The notes under the pieces: model-generated
Told to the model about the DNA's origin: nothing
Databases searched by the model: none
Seen by the model: the letters and a program-made list of their open reading frames with translations, nothing else
Made by a program: the position numbers and the translations under genes
From: Trichaptum fuscoviolaceum
Taxonomy: Eukaryota; Basidiomycota; Agaricomycetes; Hymenochaetales; Trichaptaceae
Length of the DNA: 64,000 nucleotides
Direction: 5' to 3'
Assembly (NCBI GenBank): GCA_910574455.1
Contig: CAJSYZ010000008.1
Coordinates: 1,614,707-1,678,706, forward strand
In this document: piece after piece, positions 25,808-39,936 of the stretch
Layout: the number at the start of each line of letters is the position of its first letter
Numbering within the stretch: position 1 is the first letter of the stretch

Positions 25808-25910
25808 TATCTTGACTTGCTCTGGTAATCGACCTGGGTATTTCAAAGCACACCCTTCAAATTGGCCAGGATTAAAAAACCATATATATATTCCTGGATA
25901 TCCCTAGCCC

Positions 25911-26287
25911 ATTGAAGGGAGGATGTGGATGAAAACCTGCGCCACGTTCGGGGGGATAACCAGCACCCGAACTTGCCCGTCTGGGTCTTGCTGGTCGCAG
26001 GAGGACGGCCTTGGTTGCCCCAAGACCGCCACTAAAGCATCCCGACAGCGAGTGTCGGACTCGCTGCCACCACCATCCAGGGTGCAATTTACACTACACT
26101 ATCGATACATCGAAGTCTACGCCTTGCCCATTGAAGGGAGGATGGGGATGTACGCCTGCGCCAAAATGGGTGGTTAACCGACACCCAAAGGAGTTGCTGG
26201 CGCAGGACGACGGCGTTGGTTTCCCCGCAGCCGCCACTTAACTATCCCGACAGCAAGAATCGAACTTGCTGTCACCGCCATCCAGGG
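25911..26287 (-). repeat. Two tandem hairpin modules in repeat copy A
   Basis: Two diverged units, 25911-26095 and 26127-26287, share the same order on the minus strand: CCCTGGATGG, a 9-bp hairpin with 7-nt loop, a GGCGGC/GCCGTC-type stem, a GC-rich stem, and CATCCTCCCTTCAATGGG. The first hairpin is GGCAGCGAG/CTCGCTGTC in unit 1 (26044-26068) and GACAGCAAG/CTTGCTGTC in unit 2 (26249-26273). Both stems are fully paired although the sequences differ. The unit 2 loop TTCGATT also looks like a tRNA T-loop. Confidence 0.75.
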
Positions 26288-26337
26288 AGAACGATACAGT
26301 AGATGGGAAGATGATGGGCGCCTCTCGCGCTACAGAA

Positions 26338-26410
26338 TCTTGAAGCACACATATCTTGAAGCACACCTAGTCATAATCTTGAGGCACACGTAGCTTGAGG
26401 CACACATCTC
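26338..26410 (+). repeat. Short tandem repeat CTTGARGCACAC in copy A
   Basis: Four spaced copies of CTTGAAGCACAC or CTTGAGGCACAC lie within about 70 bp. The same array occurs, inverted, in copy B at about 40,995-41,062, so it is a conserved part of the element. Confidence 0.75.
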
Positions 26411-27913
26411 CACGAAAGTGGCTGGCACCGGAGTGTGACTAGCACAACTCGTCGGTCTTACCGCCCTCGCACCGCCGTGACGCAGAGGAACACCTGTCTA
26501 AACGACCGGAGCGAGCACAATGCGAAGCTGCGCTGCCATGGGCCGAAGGCGTCATGCGTGTATGAACGAACGGGGAGGGCGCACCAAGTGGCAACACTCA
26601 CTGTCCTGCCGACCGCGATGACCGACTGACGCTCACTGCAATTGCAGCAGGGTTTTGCGCGGGGAGTCGGTGGTTCCTCCCTCACGAGCTGCGGGTATCG
26701 GAGGGCCATTGGCGTATATGGACGGAGTGTACTCACTTGGATGAAGGGCTTCCGGAAGCTGCGAGCCACATATGTCCCGTCGACCAGTTACGTTCGGCTT
26801 ACATCCCACGTCCCAGCCGCGCCAGGAACGTGAGTCTCAGAGAGGAAGGCGTGGTGGCACCTTACCATCCCTAAGAGCGGCGAGGGCAAGAGGGTCATTG
26901 ACGTGTTGGACTGTGGACTGCTAGCCATCCGTAGTAGAAGCTCAGAGGAAGAGTCGGCGAGGCATGGCGGGCGACTGGGTCGGGTCGTTGTCGAGTGTCG
27001 AGTGTCGGTGGTGGTGGATGCTGGTCAAGAGGAGATGTGCTGGGGTCGCCCTTTTATGCCTTTCGAGAGGTGGCTGGGCAGCAGGTCACGTTGCGTGCGT
27101 CTCGTCTTGTTCTCGTTGTGGTTGAGACCGAAATGAGTAACGTCAATACGCCACCTATCCACTCGCCACCTACCTACGATGCACCCTGAGGCTCGCCATC
27201 AGACATTCTTTACGCGACCCTCATTCCTTGGACCTCTTTGAATATTTGACTCGCACCTTATTGCCTCCGTGCTCTTGTTCTCAAAGAAATCGATGTTATC
27301 GATTGAGCGCCCACTCTGAAATACGGCTAAAAGCGGTGCACTAAACCGCTCTTGGGCTGCTGCATTTGACATTCCGTGCTGTCTTGTTTTCACTTTGTTT
27401 ATATCTGTCCGAAAGGATGCACTTGTCCTTGTCCTGTGCATTTCAAAATGCGTCTTCGAGGCAATTCTATTATGCCAGTCTACTTTTGCTTGTGCTATGA
27501 ATTCCAAGCCCGGAGATCGGTGTGAGCCGGATAGCAGATGCTCGTATTCCAGTATCCCTGCCAACATTGACTAATTCCATATCTATTCCAATAATCGTCC
27601 AGCTTCGAGACTCTGGAACCTGATCGTAATGTCTTGCATAGACATGGCAAACAGATTCTACCGACGATACTGAAGTATGTGGCTCAAAAGTGGATTTTGC
27701 CCCTTCAACGAATGTTCAACTATGTATTGATACGCTCTAATTTAGTGATTCTCCTTACATGGGTTATCAACGTCAACTCTGTTGGTATATGAGAAGAGTG
27801 TACGAGGTGAATCTATCACAATTTACATGAACGTATTGCTATTTAGTGTAATCTGCAAAAACATTTGCTTCATTCTAACGCAAAGGTCATCTACTTTCAG
27901 CTCTGGTTTGGTG

Positions 27914-30553
27914 TTAGTGCGCAAATCTGAAGTCCAATCGACGGTTCCCGACATCCTTCGTGGTCGCCAAGTAATAAGATTTCTCCTAAACGACGTATTG
28001 GACACGCCTCTACGAAATTGATGGACGATGCCACTCACCTCAGGCGACATCCTATTCCACACTTTGTCACGTTGGTTATTCCTCCACTTGTAATACAGTT
28101 TTGTGCCCGGGTAGAGTACCAGCAAATTGATAAGGCTGATAGTGATCAGCACACGATTCCCTCGGCGGTCTGTAGCGGTGGACATTGAGCTAGTGCAAAA
28201 TAAGATCCAGGATATGTTGCTACTCACACCTCGGCGCATCATCTGAGCGGTAGATTTGCGATGAGATTACCGAACTAGCCTGTACAAACCTTCAGCGTGG
28301 TGAGGAATCGTCTGAAAATATTTAGCAGAACAGACTTACATATTGTACAGCGCCGCATTGACCGTCCGACTCGCTACCGCACCGGAATTGCGTGAACACC
28401 ATCCGACTTGGATCGGGTGGGTGGATGGGTAGGATAAAAGAGCCGTCGCCAGTCCCTATCAATGCCACTGAGTAAAGACATTAACCGAAGGTCACAAAGA
28501 AGTTGTACATAGTAAACCCATTGATTAGGATCCTTCGGAAGGCAATAAATGGCTATGAGGAAAGGCAGTCCCCAAAGATCCTCCCAAAGGGCGACCAATG
28601 CGCGCGAGTCCACCGTTTCCGACACCAGCGTTATAAGAAACATGGTACAGAAACTGAAGACAGTCTTCGGGATAGTTAAGAGATTGGTCTCGAATGTACC
28701 GAATCTAAGGCGGTGTTACTAAGATCCCAAAGGCAAGACAACTTAAGAATCTCACCCGAGCTCGCGAAGCGAAAGTGTCAGATACGTACCCGGAGGACTT
28801 ACAGGCATACCAAAGGTGAGTCCACTGAAGCTACTATGAGCGAATGTTATACGTCGACAGGACGGAAAAGAACTCACAGGATATATAGTGGCCAAAGATC
28901 ATAATCGCAGATAGCTGTCCAAAGCCGCTTCGGGGTAAGGCCCTCGCGATTATGCATATCTCCCTAAATCACACTATCAGTACGGGGGCGTAGGATGAAA
29001 CACCGACCCCTTACCTTCGTAGGATCGTCACGCAGAACTCTCGAAACGATTACTGTTTCTTCGCGATCCGTAAACCATCCATTTGGCCGGAACCAGGTCT
29101 TAGTCTGCGTCGGCGAGGGGGGCATCATGAAAAAGGTCGCAATCCCAATGGTGAGTGAGATCAGTCCCCTATATGTTTTTGCCCGTGTCAGTCTGATATA
29201 CCCACTTAAACAGCTCTTGGGGCATACTCAGTGAGAAAGAGCCATCTGTGTGGAAAGTTCAAGTTAGCAAAGGGGGAAAAAACCAAAAACAAGATCGACC
29301 TGCCTCCATCCGGCTTTACCCAGAACACCACGAAGGTGCAATACACCGTATGCGAGAAAGCTCGAGAAGATAGAACAGACGTCAGCGGACATCCAGAAGT
29401 ACGCAAGGCGCATAGGAAGCTCAGTCTTGGTATAGAAATCTGCCATGATCAAATCAAAATGGATATCATATGCTTCCGCAGTAACACAAGTGATAAGACC
29501 TACATGATAGGTACAAAACTAGATCTGGTATGAATCTGAGCAGAATATTAAATCAAAACAGTGTTCTCTGCGGATTGTTGTACAATTACTTGCCCTCCTT
29601 GAATGAAGCCCAAGAGAAATCGACAGACAAAGAAGCTCGTGCGTCCACTAAGCCAAAATTGTCCACAGGTCACAATGCCTTCGCGTGGCTGTTATGAGGT
29701 GATATATCTTCATACAATGCTATCATCAAACTCACTCCACATACACATCTGCATCGGGATCCAACGGTCTGGACCAAGCTAAGCCCAGCAGTCAAAACGC
29801 TGCACTACGAGATATCAACTTTGCTTCTTACCTTCTTAGAAACCAATTGGGAGGGTAACTCCGCAGCTAGGAATGCAATACGATACAAGGAGTTGGCAGT
29901 GTTGTAATCATCCGTAGTTAGGTGCAGATCCGGGAGGAAGTTGTCCGTATTAGCTTGCGAAAGATTTCCGCGATCTAAGTTCAACTATAATAGCATCAGC
30001 GTTGGCCAGTTCACGAAGCATAAAACAGCTTACCGCGGAAAAACTAATGGCGGCCCATAACATTACTCTCCAATCAATCTTTCGGACAAGGTTCTAACAA
30101 TTTGCGCAGGTCAGTGGTTATTATAGGATATAGAGAGTCCAATTTACGACATACCTTTTCTTCCCGATATGTCCATCGAGCGGTTGGGTCGAATCGGTGA
30201 ATATTCTCGTAATCAGGTTTCGGCCAATAATGCTTCGCAAGGTGAGGGTCGTCATACACTGATTTCTGGGTTGCAACCGCGTCCAAGTCTACCGGTTTTT
30301 GCTTCCGGCGACGCAGCAATAGGTCAATGACCGTAGGCGGCTTCTCTGCGGGCTCTGCGAGGGATTCATCTGGATCTTGCACTTGTTTGATAAAGGCGAC
30401 AGTATCGTCGTCGATCTTGTCGATTGAGGAGCTGCTCTCAACAGAAGCGGAGCTAACTCGATGTTGCAATTGACTGCCGTACGTAGGCTGCGTTGATTCA
30501 GTAAGGGGTGTGACGGACGCCCGTAGTTCATCAGATCCTGTGCCAGACAACAT
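27914..30553 (-). CDS. Major facilitator superfamily transporter, anion:cation symporter (Dal5/allantoate-permease) type
   Basis: Plasma-membrane proton-coupled permease of the ACS family, whose fungal members import organic anions such as allantoate, pantothenate or biotin. The substrate cannot be told here. I read 16 short exons between the ATG at 30553 and the TAA at 27914. They join as [145 protein letters not shown] and DRRGNRVLI, all family signatures, ending [10 protein letters not shown]. Twelve TM segments are expected. Two introns use GC donors (29593-29588 and 29303-29298 on minus). There is no stop or frameshift, so the gene looks functional despite the many exons. Confidence 0.85.
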
Positions 30554-31609
30554 GGATAGTTAGCAGACTGTCGCGGGTACTATATAGAGTTCGGGTCAGA
30601 CCTGGGGCCATTTGCAACGCAGCGAAAACGTGATTGAATCGACTATATTCTCTTGACCGTCGGTTTAAAAGTATAGGGGTGCAACAATGCCGCAATGTCT
30701 AGTATTGCCAGTCCAAGATTCCTTCAGACGGAGTCGGGCACGGCGCCTTGGTGCAGTGGCATCTCGTCGCGGAGGAGGATCAACTTTCATATCTTGTTCT
30801 TGTATATGACAGAACGCACCGAGCACGCTGAGCAAAGGGTGGATGGCGGAATGTTCTCTGGCAAGCATGAAGCCGACTGTTGCCGCAACAAGCCACTGTC
30901 ACTATAATTAAGCACCAGATCCGGAAGCTTCAAGTTTGCTTATGATCCATATCGGCGGCTTGCCACTGAAGGGGCTCGGTGAGCTTTTTTGGCACGAGAG
31001 CCCCAGTGAGCCAGTGCTAACTTATCAGTGCCGATAGGGTGAATGCAATACACTAATGAATTACCAAGATGCAGAGATATCGTAATATTTTGGAAGAAGT
31101 ACGATATTCGACACATCGATGTGAGTTATTGCGAGCTCACCCAGCTGGATGTCGTGATGTGGGCTGCCGGGCAGTTAGGAGGTATCTCATACATATCTTC
31201 AACAGATCTCGTCCCCGAATAAACCAAAGTAAGCTTGCTTCGGTTGGTAACTGTCGAATGATGCAGACGAGCTTATAAAGTTGTCGAAAGAAGTTCTGAA
31301 GTCCCCAGCATCAAGCGCCATTCATACATGAAGATTTGAAGAGAAGGTTAGTGTGCCAACTTGAAGGTTCATTGTTCAATGTCCGAGACTTCCACAGCGT
31401 GAGAATTTAGGACGGGTACTTACTACTCAATTATAATGAAACGAACTCTGCCTTCGTCCATTCTATGTACAACAGCAACAGTAAGAACACACAACATGAA
31501 AGGACTCGAATCATCATTATTAACGCGGAGAGGCAAAGTCATAAAGGGTGATGAAAACAAACGAAGAAAGTCCGTTCCGGCCATCCAAATACGTGATACA
31601 TACAGGAGT
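30554..31609. other. Intergenic region between the transporter and RSP5
   Basis: About 1.06 kb with no supported gene. It holds the transporter promoter (minus) and the RSP5 3' end. Small ORFs lack motifs. Confidence 0.5.
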
Positions 31610-34844
<3,235 letters not shown>

Positions 34845-35165
34845 CGAGGAGCTTTGGGAGTAAGGTTTTCTCAATTACAAGCGAGTTCTATCAGCAGTAG
34901 TCGGCGTTGTTAAGCACAGCGTCGATGGTGGGTACGGAAGATGAGCACAGCGAGCTACGACAGTTGGCGCTCGGCTGACCCACTCTCCTATATTCCGTGC
35001 TCTCACGTTCAAGTTGCGGTGACCCCTAAAAAAGAAGCAAAATTACTCACGCCTTCATTCTTATTTATGTAATAACGATATACGGTCTTCAAGTTACCGG
35101 CGTTCAGTTTACTACAGCGTTTCTTCAGTTAAGGCAAGATCATACGATTCTTCTCTGCTGCAACC

Positions 35166-36491
35166 ATGGCTCATTTCGTCCCATTAGCTGTTCCAGCAAC
35201 ACCAGAGGGAGCCATAGACAAGAATTCCGACTTGTCAGAAGAGCACAAGAAGAAGCGAGAAGAAGTTCTTGTGCATTTTGACAAGGATGATTATAAAATA
35301 CCAGGCTTGCCTGCGGAAGAGAAGGCTGAGCTGGTGGATGAAGAAAAAATGTGGTTGGTGAGTCTCGGTGCTCTTACGAGTAAAGATAATGTGCTGACTA
35401 TCCACCGAAAGTCTAATGACTGTCTGCTAAGGTGAGGGTTGAGATATCCGACATCTATCGAATTCAACGAGCTTTACGGTCTTTAGATATTTGCGTGCAA
35501 CCAAGTGGAATGTACATCATGCAATAACGCGTATTGAGGATACGCTTAAATGGAGACGAGAATATGGATTTTACAATGGCAAGCTCTCCCCCGATTACGT
35601 CGAGCCTGAAGTAAGAATATACATACGCGGCTACGGAGACATGAAAGTGCACTGATGTTTACACCATAACACCATAACAGGCGGTCACTGGCAAGGAAAT
35701 CGTATTTGGCTTTGACACCGAGAGGCGACCAGGGCTTTACATGTTCCCAAGCCGACAAAATACGACAGAGTCTCCGCGACAGTTAGAGTACGCAGTGTGG
35801 ATGCTCGAACGTTGCATTGACCTAATGGGTCCCGGTGTTGAGTAAGCTCCGCCTCTCTCGCACTTCCTTGTTTATTTTAGAGACTGAACTTACTTTACAG
35901 AAATCTTGATCTCTTGATCAACTTCGCTGACCGCGCGAAGAATCCTTCGATCGGCACTGCACGTTCTGTATGTACCGTTTACCCAATATATCACCGTTAT
36001 TACAAGGACATTAAGCATACCTAATTCTTCAGATGCTTCACATCCTCCAGTCGCACTACCCGGAGCGGCTCGGACTGGCGCTTATCATCAACGTTCCCTT
36101 CCTCGTGAATGCCTTCTTCAAAGTTATCATGCCCTTCGTAGACCCCATCACGCGCAACAAGGTTAAGTTCAACCCGAACATCTTCAACGACGGGTTCTTC
36201 GACAAAGACCAAGTGATGCACGTTTCAGGGTGGGATGGTGGGTGCCAATTTGAATGGGATCACGCGAAGTACTGGCCTGCGCTTGTAGCGATGTGCGAAG
36301 AGAGGCGGGAGAAGATGGTCAAGCGCTGGAAGGAGTTGGGCGCGAAGGTGGGTATTAGTGAATGGGAGATGAAGACGGGATGGTCGGAATCTGCTCCGGA
36401 TGAATCGTCTATTCCTGTTGATGAAAAGAGCATCGAGGAGCAACCCATTGAGGTGGTTGCGCTAGCTGAGGTCGCTCAGACGACCTCTTAG
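35166..36491 (+). CDS. Sec14-like CRAL-TRIO phosphatidylinositol-transfer protein
   Basis: Lipid-binding protein expected to exchange phosphatidylinositol for another lipid on membranes. Six exons, 35166-35357, 35412-35431 (a 20-nt microexon), 35487-35610, 35681-35841, 35901-35967 and 36033-36491, give 340 aa. A CRAL-TRIO N-domain (DCLLRYLRATKWNVHHAITR) is followed by the Sec14 domain (GRRPGLYMFPSRQN-like ERRPGLYMFPSRQNT, NLDLLINFADRAKNPSIGTA, HYPERLGLALIINVPFLVNA, VDPITRNKVKFN). The C-terminal tail is acidic and Glu/Val-rich. The N-terminus with a KDDYKIPGLPAEEKAELVDE-like segment resembles the PDR16/CSR1 branch more than Sec14 itself, but the branch is inferred. Confidence 0.88.
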
Positions 36492-36715
36492 ATCCATTGC
36501 ATTCTCTTGTCTCTTATCGCACCTCACCTGCCTACGATACTACGCCTAACTTTTTGCTTTCTTAAGATAGATTAGATAGATGGATATCCTATATACTTTT
36601 TTTAATGCCTGAACGATTGCGAATGTGAGTGACAGAGGAAGGAAAAGCAAGGGAGAAAAATTGATCTACAGTACATAATATGCATGATACCAAAGAAGAA
36701 CCAAAGAAGAAGGAT

Positions 36716-38103
36716 CTATACATCTTGTTTGCTTTTTTTCTGTCAAGGTCCGTTAGCGAACGTCGATATTATAGCAGCGGAAAGGTGCTCACATATCCAG
36801 CTTTACCAAAGTCATAATCGATACCGGAAGCTTGTAGCTTGCGCTTTTTCTCTTCCTGTCGTTTCAGCAATCTACGCTCGACCTTTGTTTGCTCTTCTTC
36901 TGTCCTCGACTATTTGGGCGAAGATTAAGATAATATTACGCCGTCTCAGTTTATATCTCAGCAAATGGCAGTATGAGCATACCTTGTTCTGCTTCAGCCG
37001 TTCGACGCGATCCGCAGGTACTCTCCTGAACTTCCGGTTTGCACCAACCCAGAGGGAAGGGTGCACCTCGTCCTTCGGAATGATTTTGCATCGCAGGATA
37101 TGACCCATTAAAAGATAGTTGTCCATCGTCTCTGCGACGATCTCGGCTACGGCCGAAGAAGAGAATTCTATAAAGCCGTAGTGTTTTGAGGTGCCTGTCT
37201 GTTATGTGAAGGAATGAGTTTTCGTCAGTAAGAATATCACAGACTAGAGAAAGAGAACGGCTATACCTTTTTATTGCGAGACAATCGTAGACGAGTGACG
37301 TCTCCGAACTGTGCAAAGTATGCGCGCATCTGGTCTTCGTAAAAACCGTGCGGTATCCGGCCAAGGTAGATCACTCCACGGTCTCCTGACTATACAATCG
37401 TATTAGAAACAAGGGCGAAGCAGCCATTTGACATCCGTCCTGAACCAAACGATTACTTGAAATTTTCACTAACCGCTTGCTTTTTCGCCCATTCCAGCTT
37501 CCGCTTCACTGACGCATCGTCTTTTGCAACCGTCGGCAGCTTTCCGACATCAATTGGCGCCTTGTCTACACCATCATCATCATCCTCGTCTGAAGAATCC
37601 GACTCCGACGAAAATCCATGCAGCAAAACTTCTTCTTCATCAGCCGACTTCTCATCCTCGTCCAGTTTGTCCTCCTTGTCTGAAGCCCCACCTTCCTCGT
37701 TCTCGTCATTTTCCGACACTGATGGTGAAGGCGAAGGGGCTTTCTTCTTCTTCTCTTTTTTTAACGACTTCGATTTTTCGGGTTTGCTCTCCTTTGCTTC
37801 GCTCTTCTTGGACGTCTCCAGTTTCTTCGCGGCTTTAGGCTTAGTAGACATTTCGACTACTTTCTTGGGGGCCGCCTTCTCCTTTCCTTTAGCCTTCTTC
37901 ACTACCTGCTCCTCCTCCTCAGCCTCCGATTTCTTGCTACTTTCGTCTGCCGGTGCGATAGCGGGGACGACTTTTTTCTTCTCTTTCTTTTCGACTTTTT
38001 TCGATTCTGGCTTCCGTTTTCCCAAAGACGACGACGGCTTTGCAGTCGCTGTCGGAGGTTTGGTCATGGCTTTCTTCACTTTCGCAGTTGTTTTCGTTGC
38101 CAT
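36716..38103 (-). CDS. NOP15: NOP15/NIFK-like nucleolar RNA-binding protein
   Basis: RRM protein needed for 60S pre-rRNA (ITS2) processing. Five exons, 38103-37474, 37389-37267, 37198-36983, 36909-36793 and 36739-36716, give 369 aa. The first 210 residues are a Lys/Glu/Ser-rich basic-acidic tail. The RRM starts [20 protein letters not shown] (RNP2), with [10 protein letters not shown] as RNP1, then [20 protein letters not shown], a NOP15 hallmark. It ends [20 protein letters not shown]. The last intron (36740-36792, GTGAGC...CTAAC...ACAG) is inferred. If unspliced, the protein stops at 36769 instead and differs only in the last residues. It is convergent with the Sec14 gene. Confidence 0.88.
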
Positions 38104-38438
38104 AGCCAGTGAGTGTGGGGGAGATAGTAAACGGCGATTGTAAGACGAACCAAGAGAACGCTTCCACCAGAAATTTTGGATCGAGAATTGCCGGTGGTGT
38201 TCAAGTTGCCCGATTAGGATGCGGCAATACCCACCCGGGCTGGAGATCATACATTAATCATATTGTAAGGGTATAAGTTTCGAAACTGGCCCGGTCGAGC
38301 TCTATAAGTCTGTCCGGTTTCACAGCCAGCAGTCTAATAAGTAAGAAGGAGAACAGAATTGGCTTCAGATTTACAGTCTTTAGTGAAAAGGGACTAGGAA
38401 GCCGTTTCTACGCATACAGTATATACAGCACATGAACA

Positions 38439-39237
38439 TTACAAGTCTTCAGCCGATAACCATTGCTTTACCAACTCCAAAGATTCAGCATGCTTGTCGA
38501 AAGGTGCCTAAATAGTGCACGGAGTGGTTATTTAATTCCGATATTTAAGACTTCCTGACTCACCATATGACCAGCAGCATAAATCGTTGCGAACGTCAAG
38601 TTTCTATGCGACCTAAACTTACCCGCCGCTCGCTCTCCGTCAATGGTCCACTCCTTAAGTTCTTGTGCGCGAAAGCCCCCCTGCCCAGACCATTCCATCC
38701 CCAGGGTCCACCGCTCGTTCCCAGCCCAATTTCCGATCCAGTCGTACGTGCCGGCGTAGATGAGCACTCGCACCCCGCGCTCTAACAGCTCAGAGACGTA
38801 TAGTTCATTCAAGTGCATCGGATCACCAGCTTCCCAGAAGCCGTAGAAGACATCCCATGCAGTAGATGTGAAGTTCCTGGAAGATGGATCAATACCGATC
38901 TCTTCGCGTACCCAAGGTTGGTTTAGGTATTCTACAACACGTCTTGCGCACATTAATCAATGTTCGCTCCGTTACACCAGGTGTATTTAATACTAACTCA
39001 ACTTCTTCATAACATAGCTCGGAGGTAGGAGAGCACTTTTTCGTGACATCATACGGATTCATGCCTACCTAATAGGTTAGTAGACGGGAAGCACGCGAGA
39101 ATGCAAAAGGTCGACACACCTCTGAAAATCTAGGGCGAGCCCAATTCTTCTGTGCAAAAGCCAAATGCAGCGTCGTAATTCATCAGGTCCAGACTATTGA
39201 TGCATTTCTCTTGGATTCCCCTTTTGCACCGTGGAAG
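38439..39237 (-). pseudogene. 3' half of a serine carboxypeptidase (S10) gene, inactivated
   Basis: Remains of a secreted/vacuolar serine carboxypeptidase. Exonic pieces in order are CKRGIQEKCINSLDLMNYDA, AFGFCTEELGSP, NPYDVTKKCSPTSELCYEE, YLNQPWVREEIGID, VRVLIYAGTYDWIGNWAGNE (catalytic Asp), TIYAAGHM (catalytic His) and APFDKHAESLELVKQW, with normal introns. Two defects stand out. A TAG stop follows ELGSP inside the exon, where relatives continue with an aromatic residue. Also, the whole 5' half with the catalytic Ser (GESYGG-type) is missing from the upstream 0.7 kb, which runs into repeat copy B. The 3' part is otherwise well conserved, so loss looks recent. Confidence 0.72.
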
Positions 39238-39936
39238 CTAAAAAGAAAATTGGTATGCCGTTCTCCGAGTTAACCGTTAATGGTTGCGCCGACAGCCAAG
39301 AAGCCAATGAATCCCCTTGAGAGTCAATGAACAACCCATCCAGACAGCTTCATTGATAAGACAAAAATAGGTGCCACGATCAAGTACAGAGCAAAGGGAG
39401 TCCAACTATCCAGTTGTAGAGTATTTAAGGCTGGTTGGCGACTGATCTCTGATTGCTGCCGTGAAATGATGGATTATAGCGTCAGGGAGCAAGCGACTAT
39501 TGTCTATGATCTTTCTTTCGCAGACCAATACTGACCATCACTGCGGAGAAGTAGTTCAATATGCAACTATATATTAAGAGTGAGTGAAGTGACTGCAGTG
39601 GAAAAGAAGAGATCGAGCCTGAGGCACATGGAAGGTTACCTCATTAAATTCAGAGTTTACCGCGGCGGCCGGTCGGATACTTGGATCTACAGCAGTTAAA
39701 GCTTGATCTCAGAGTATGAAGGAGACCCTCAACCTTTGGTTTGCCAGACAATCTATCACCAATGAGAATCATTGAATAAGAGTGTATCAATACATAGTTG
39801 AACATTCGTTCATCTTAAGATGTTTCGTTCTCGTATGCAATTGCTGGATAAGGTCTTTACTCGAGCGATTGCAAACATGCATACCAGACTCGCTCAAGTA
39901 GAAGAGAAGAGGAGGAGCATCCTCGAGAAGACAGAT
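39238..39936. other. Unassigned sequence between carboxypeptidase remnant and repeat copy B
   Basis: 0.7 kb where the 5' half of the carboxypeptidase would be expected. I find no matching segment in any frame. Contains no supported feature. Confidence 0.45.

Larger units (their letters stand above)
25808..27478 (+). repeat. Repeat copy A of a ~1.65-kb interspersed element (inverted partner at 39937-41581)
   Basis: This segment is the reverse complement of 39937-41581 over almost its whole length. Alignment starts at about TATCTTG near 25808 and ends near CTATTAT at about 27478. Flanking sequences differ, so these are the approximate element ends. No terminal repeats, target duplication or transposase were found. 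Inside, read on the minus strand, are an AATGCGTCCTG-free conserved head, a promoter-like stretch with CATAAAAGG, a GC-rich centre, short CTTGAGGCACAC repeats (about 26,338-26,405) and two structured modules (25,911-26,287). Both copies share small ORFs with indels and different stops, so protein coding looks unlikely. It is probably a non-autonomous mobile element. Confidence 0.8.

Noticed and set aside
26241..26280. tRNA gene suggested by the TTCGATT loop in the repeat
   Set aside because: Only a T-arm-like hairpin is present, no complete cloverleaf; kept as part of the structured module instead.
26458..26769. Matching small ORFs in repeat copies A and B (MARSFRKPFIQVS type; MQQGFARGVGG type on the other strand)
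   Set aside because: Both strands are open over the same bases and the copies diverge by stops and indels, which suggests GC-rich conserved DNA rather than protein.
37457..38143. 228-codon plus-strand frame over NOP15
   Set aside because: Phe/Ser-rich shadow of the Lys/Glu codons of the real gene on minus.
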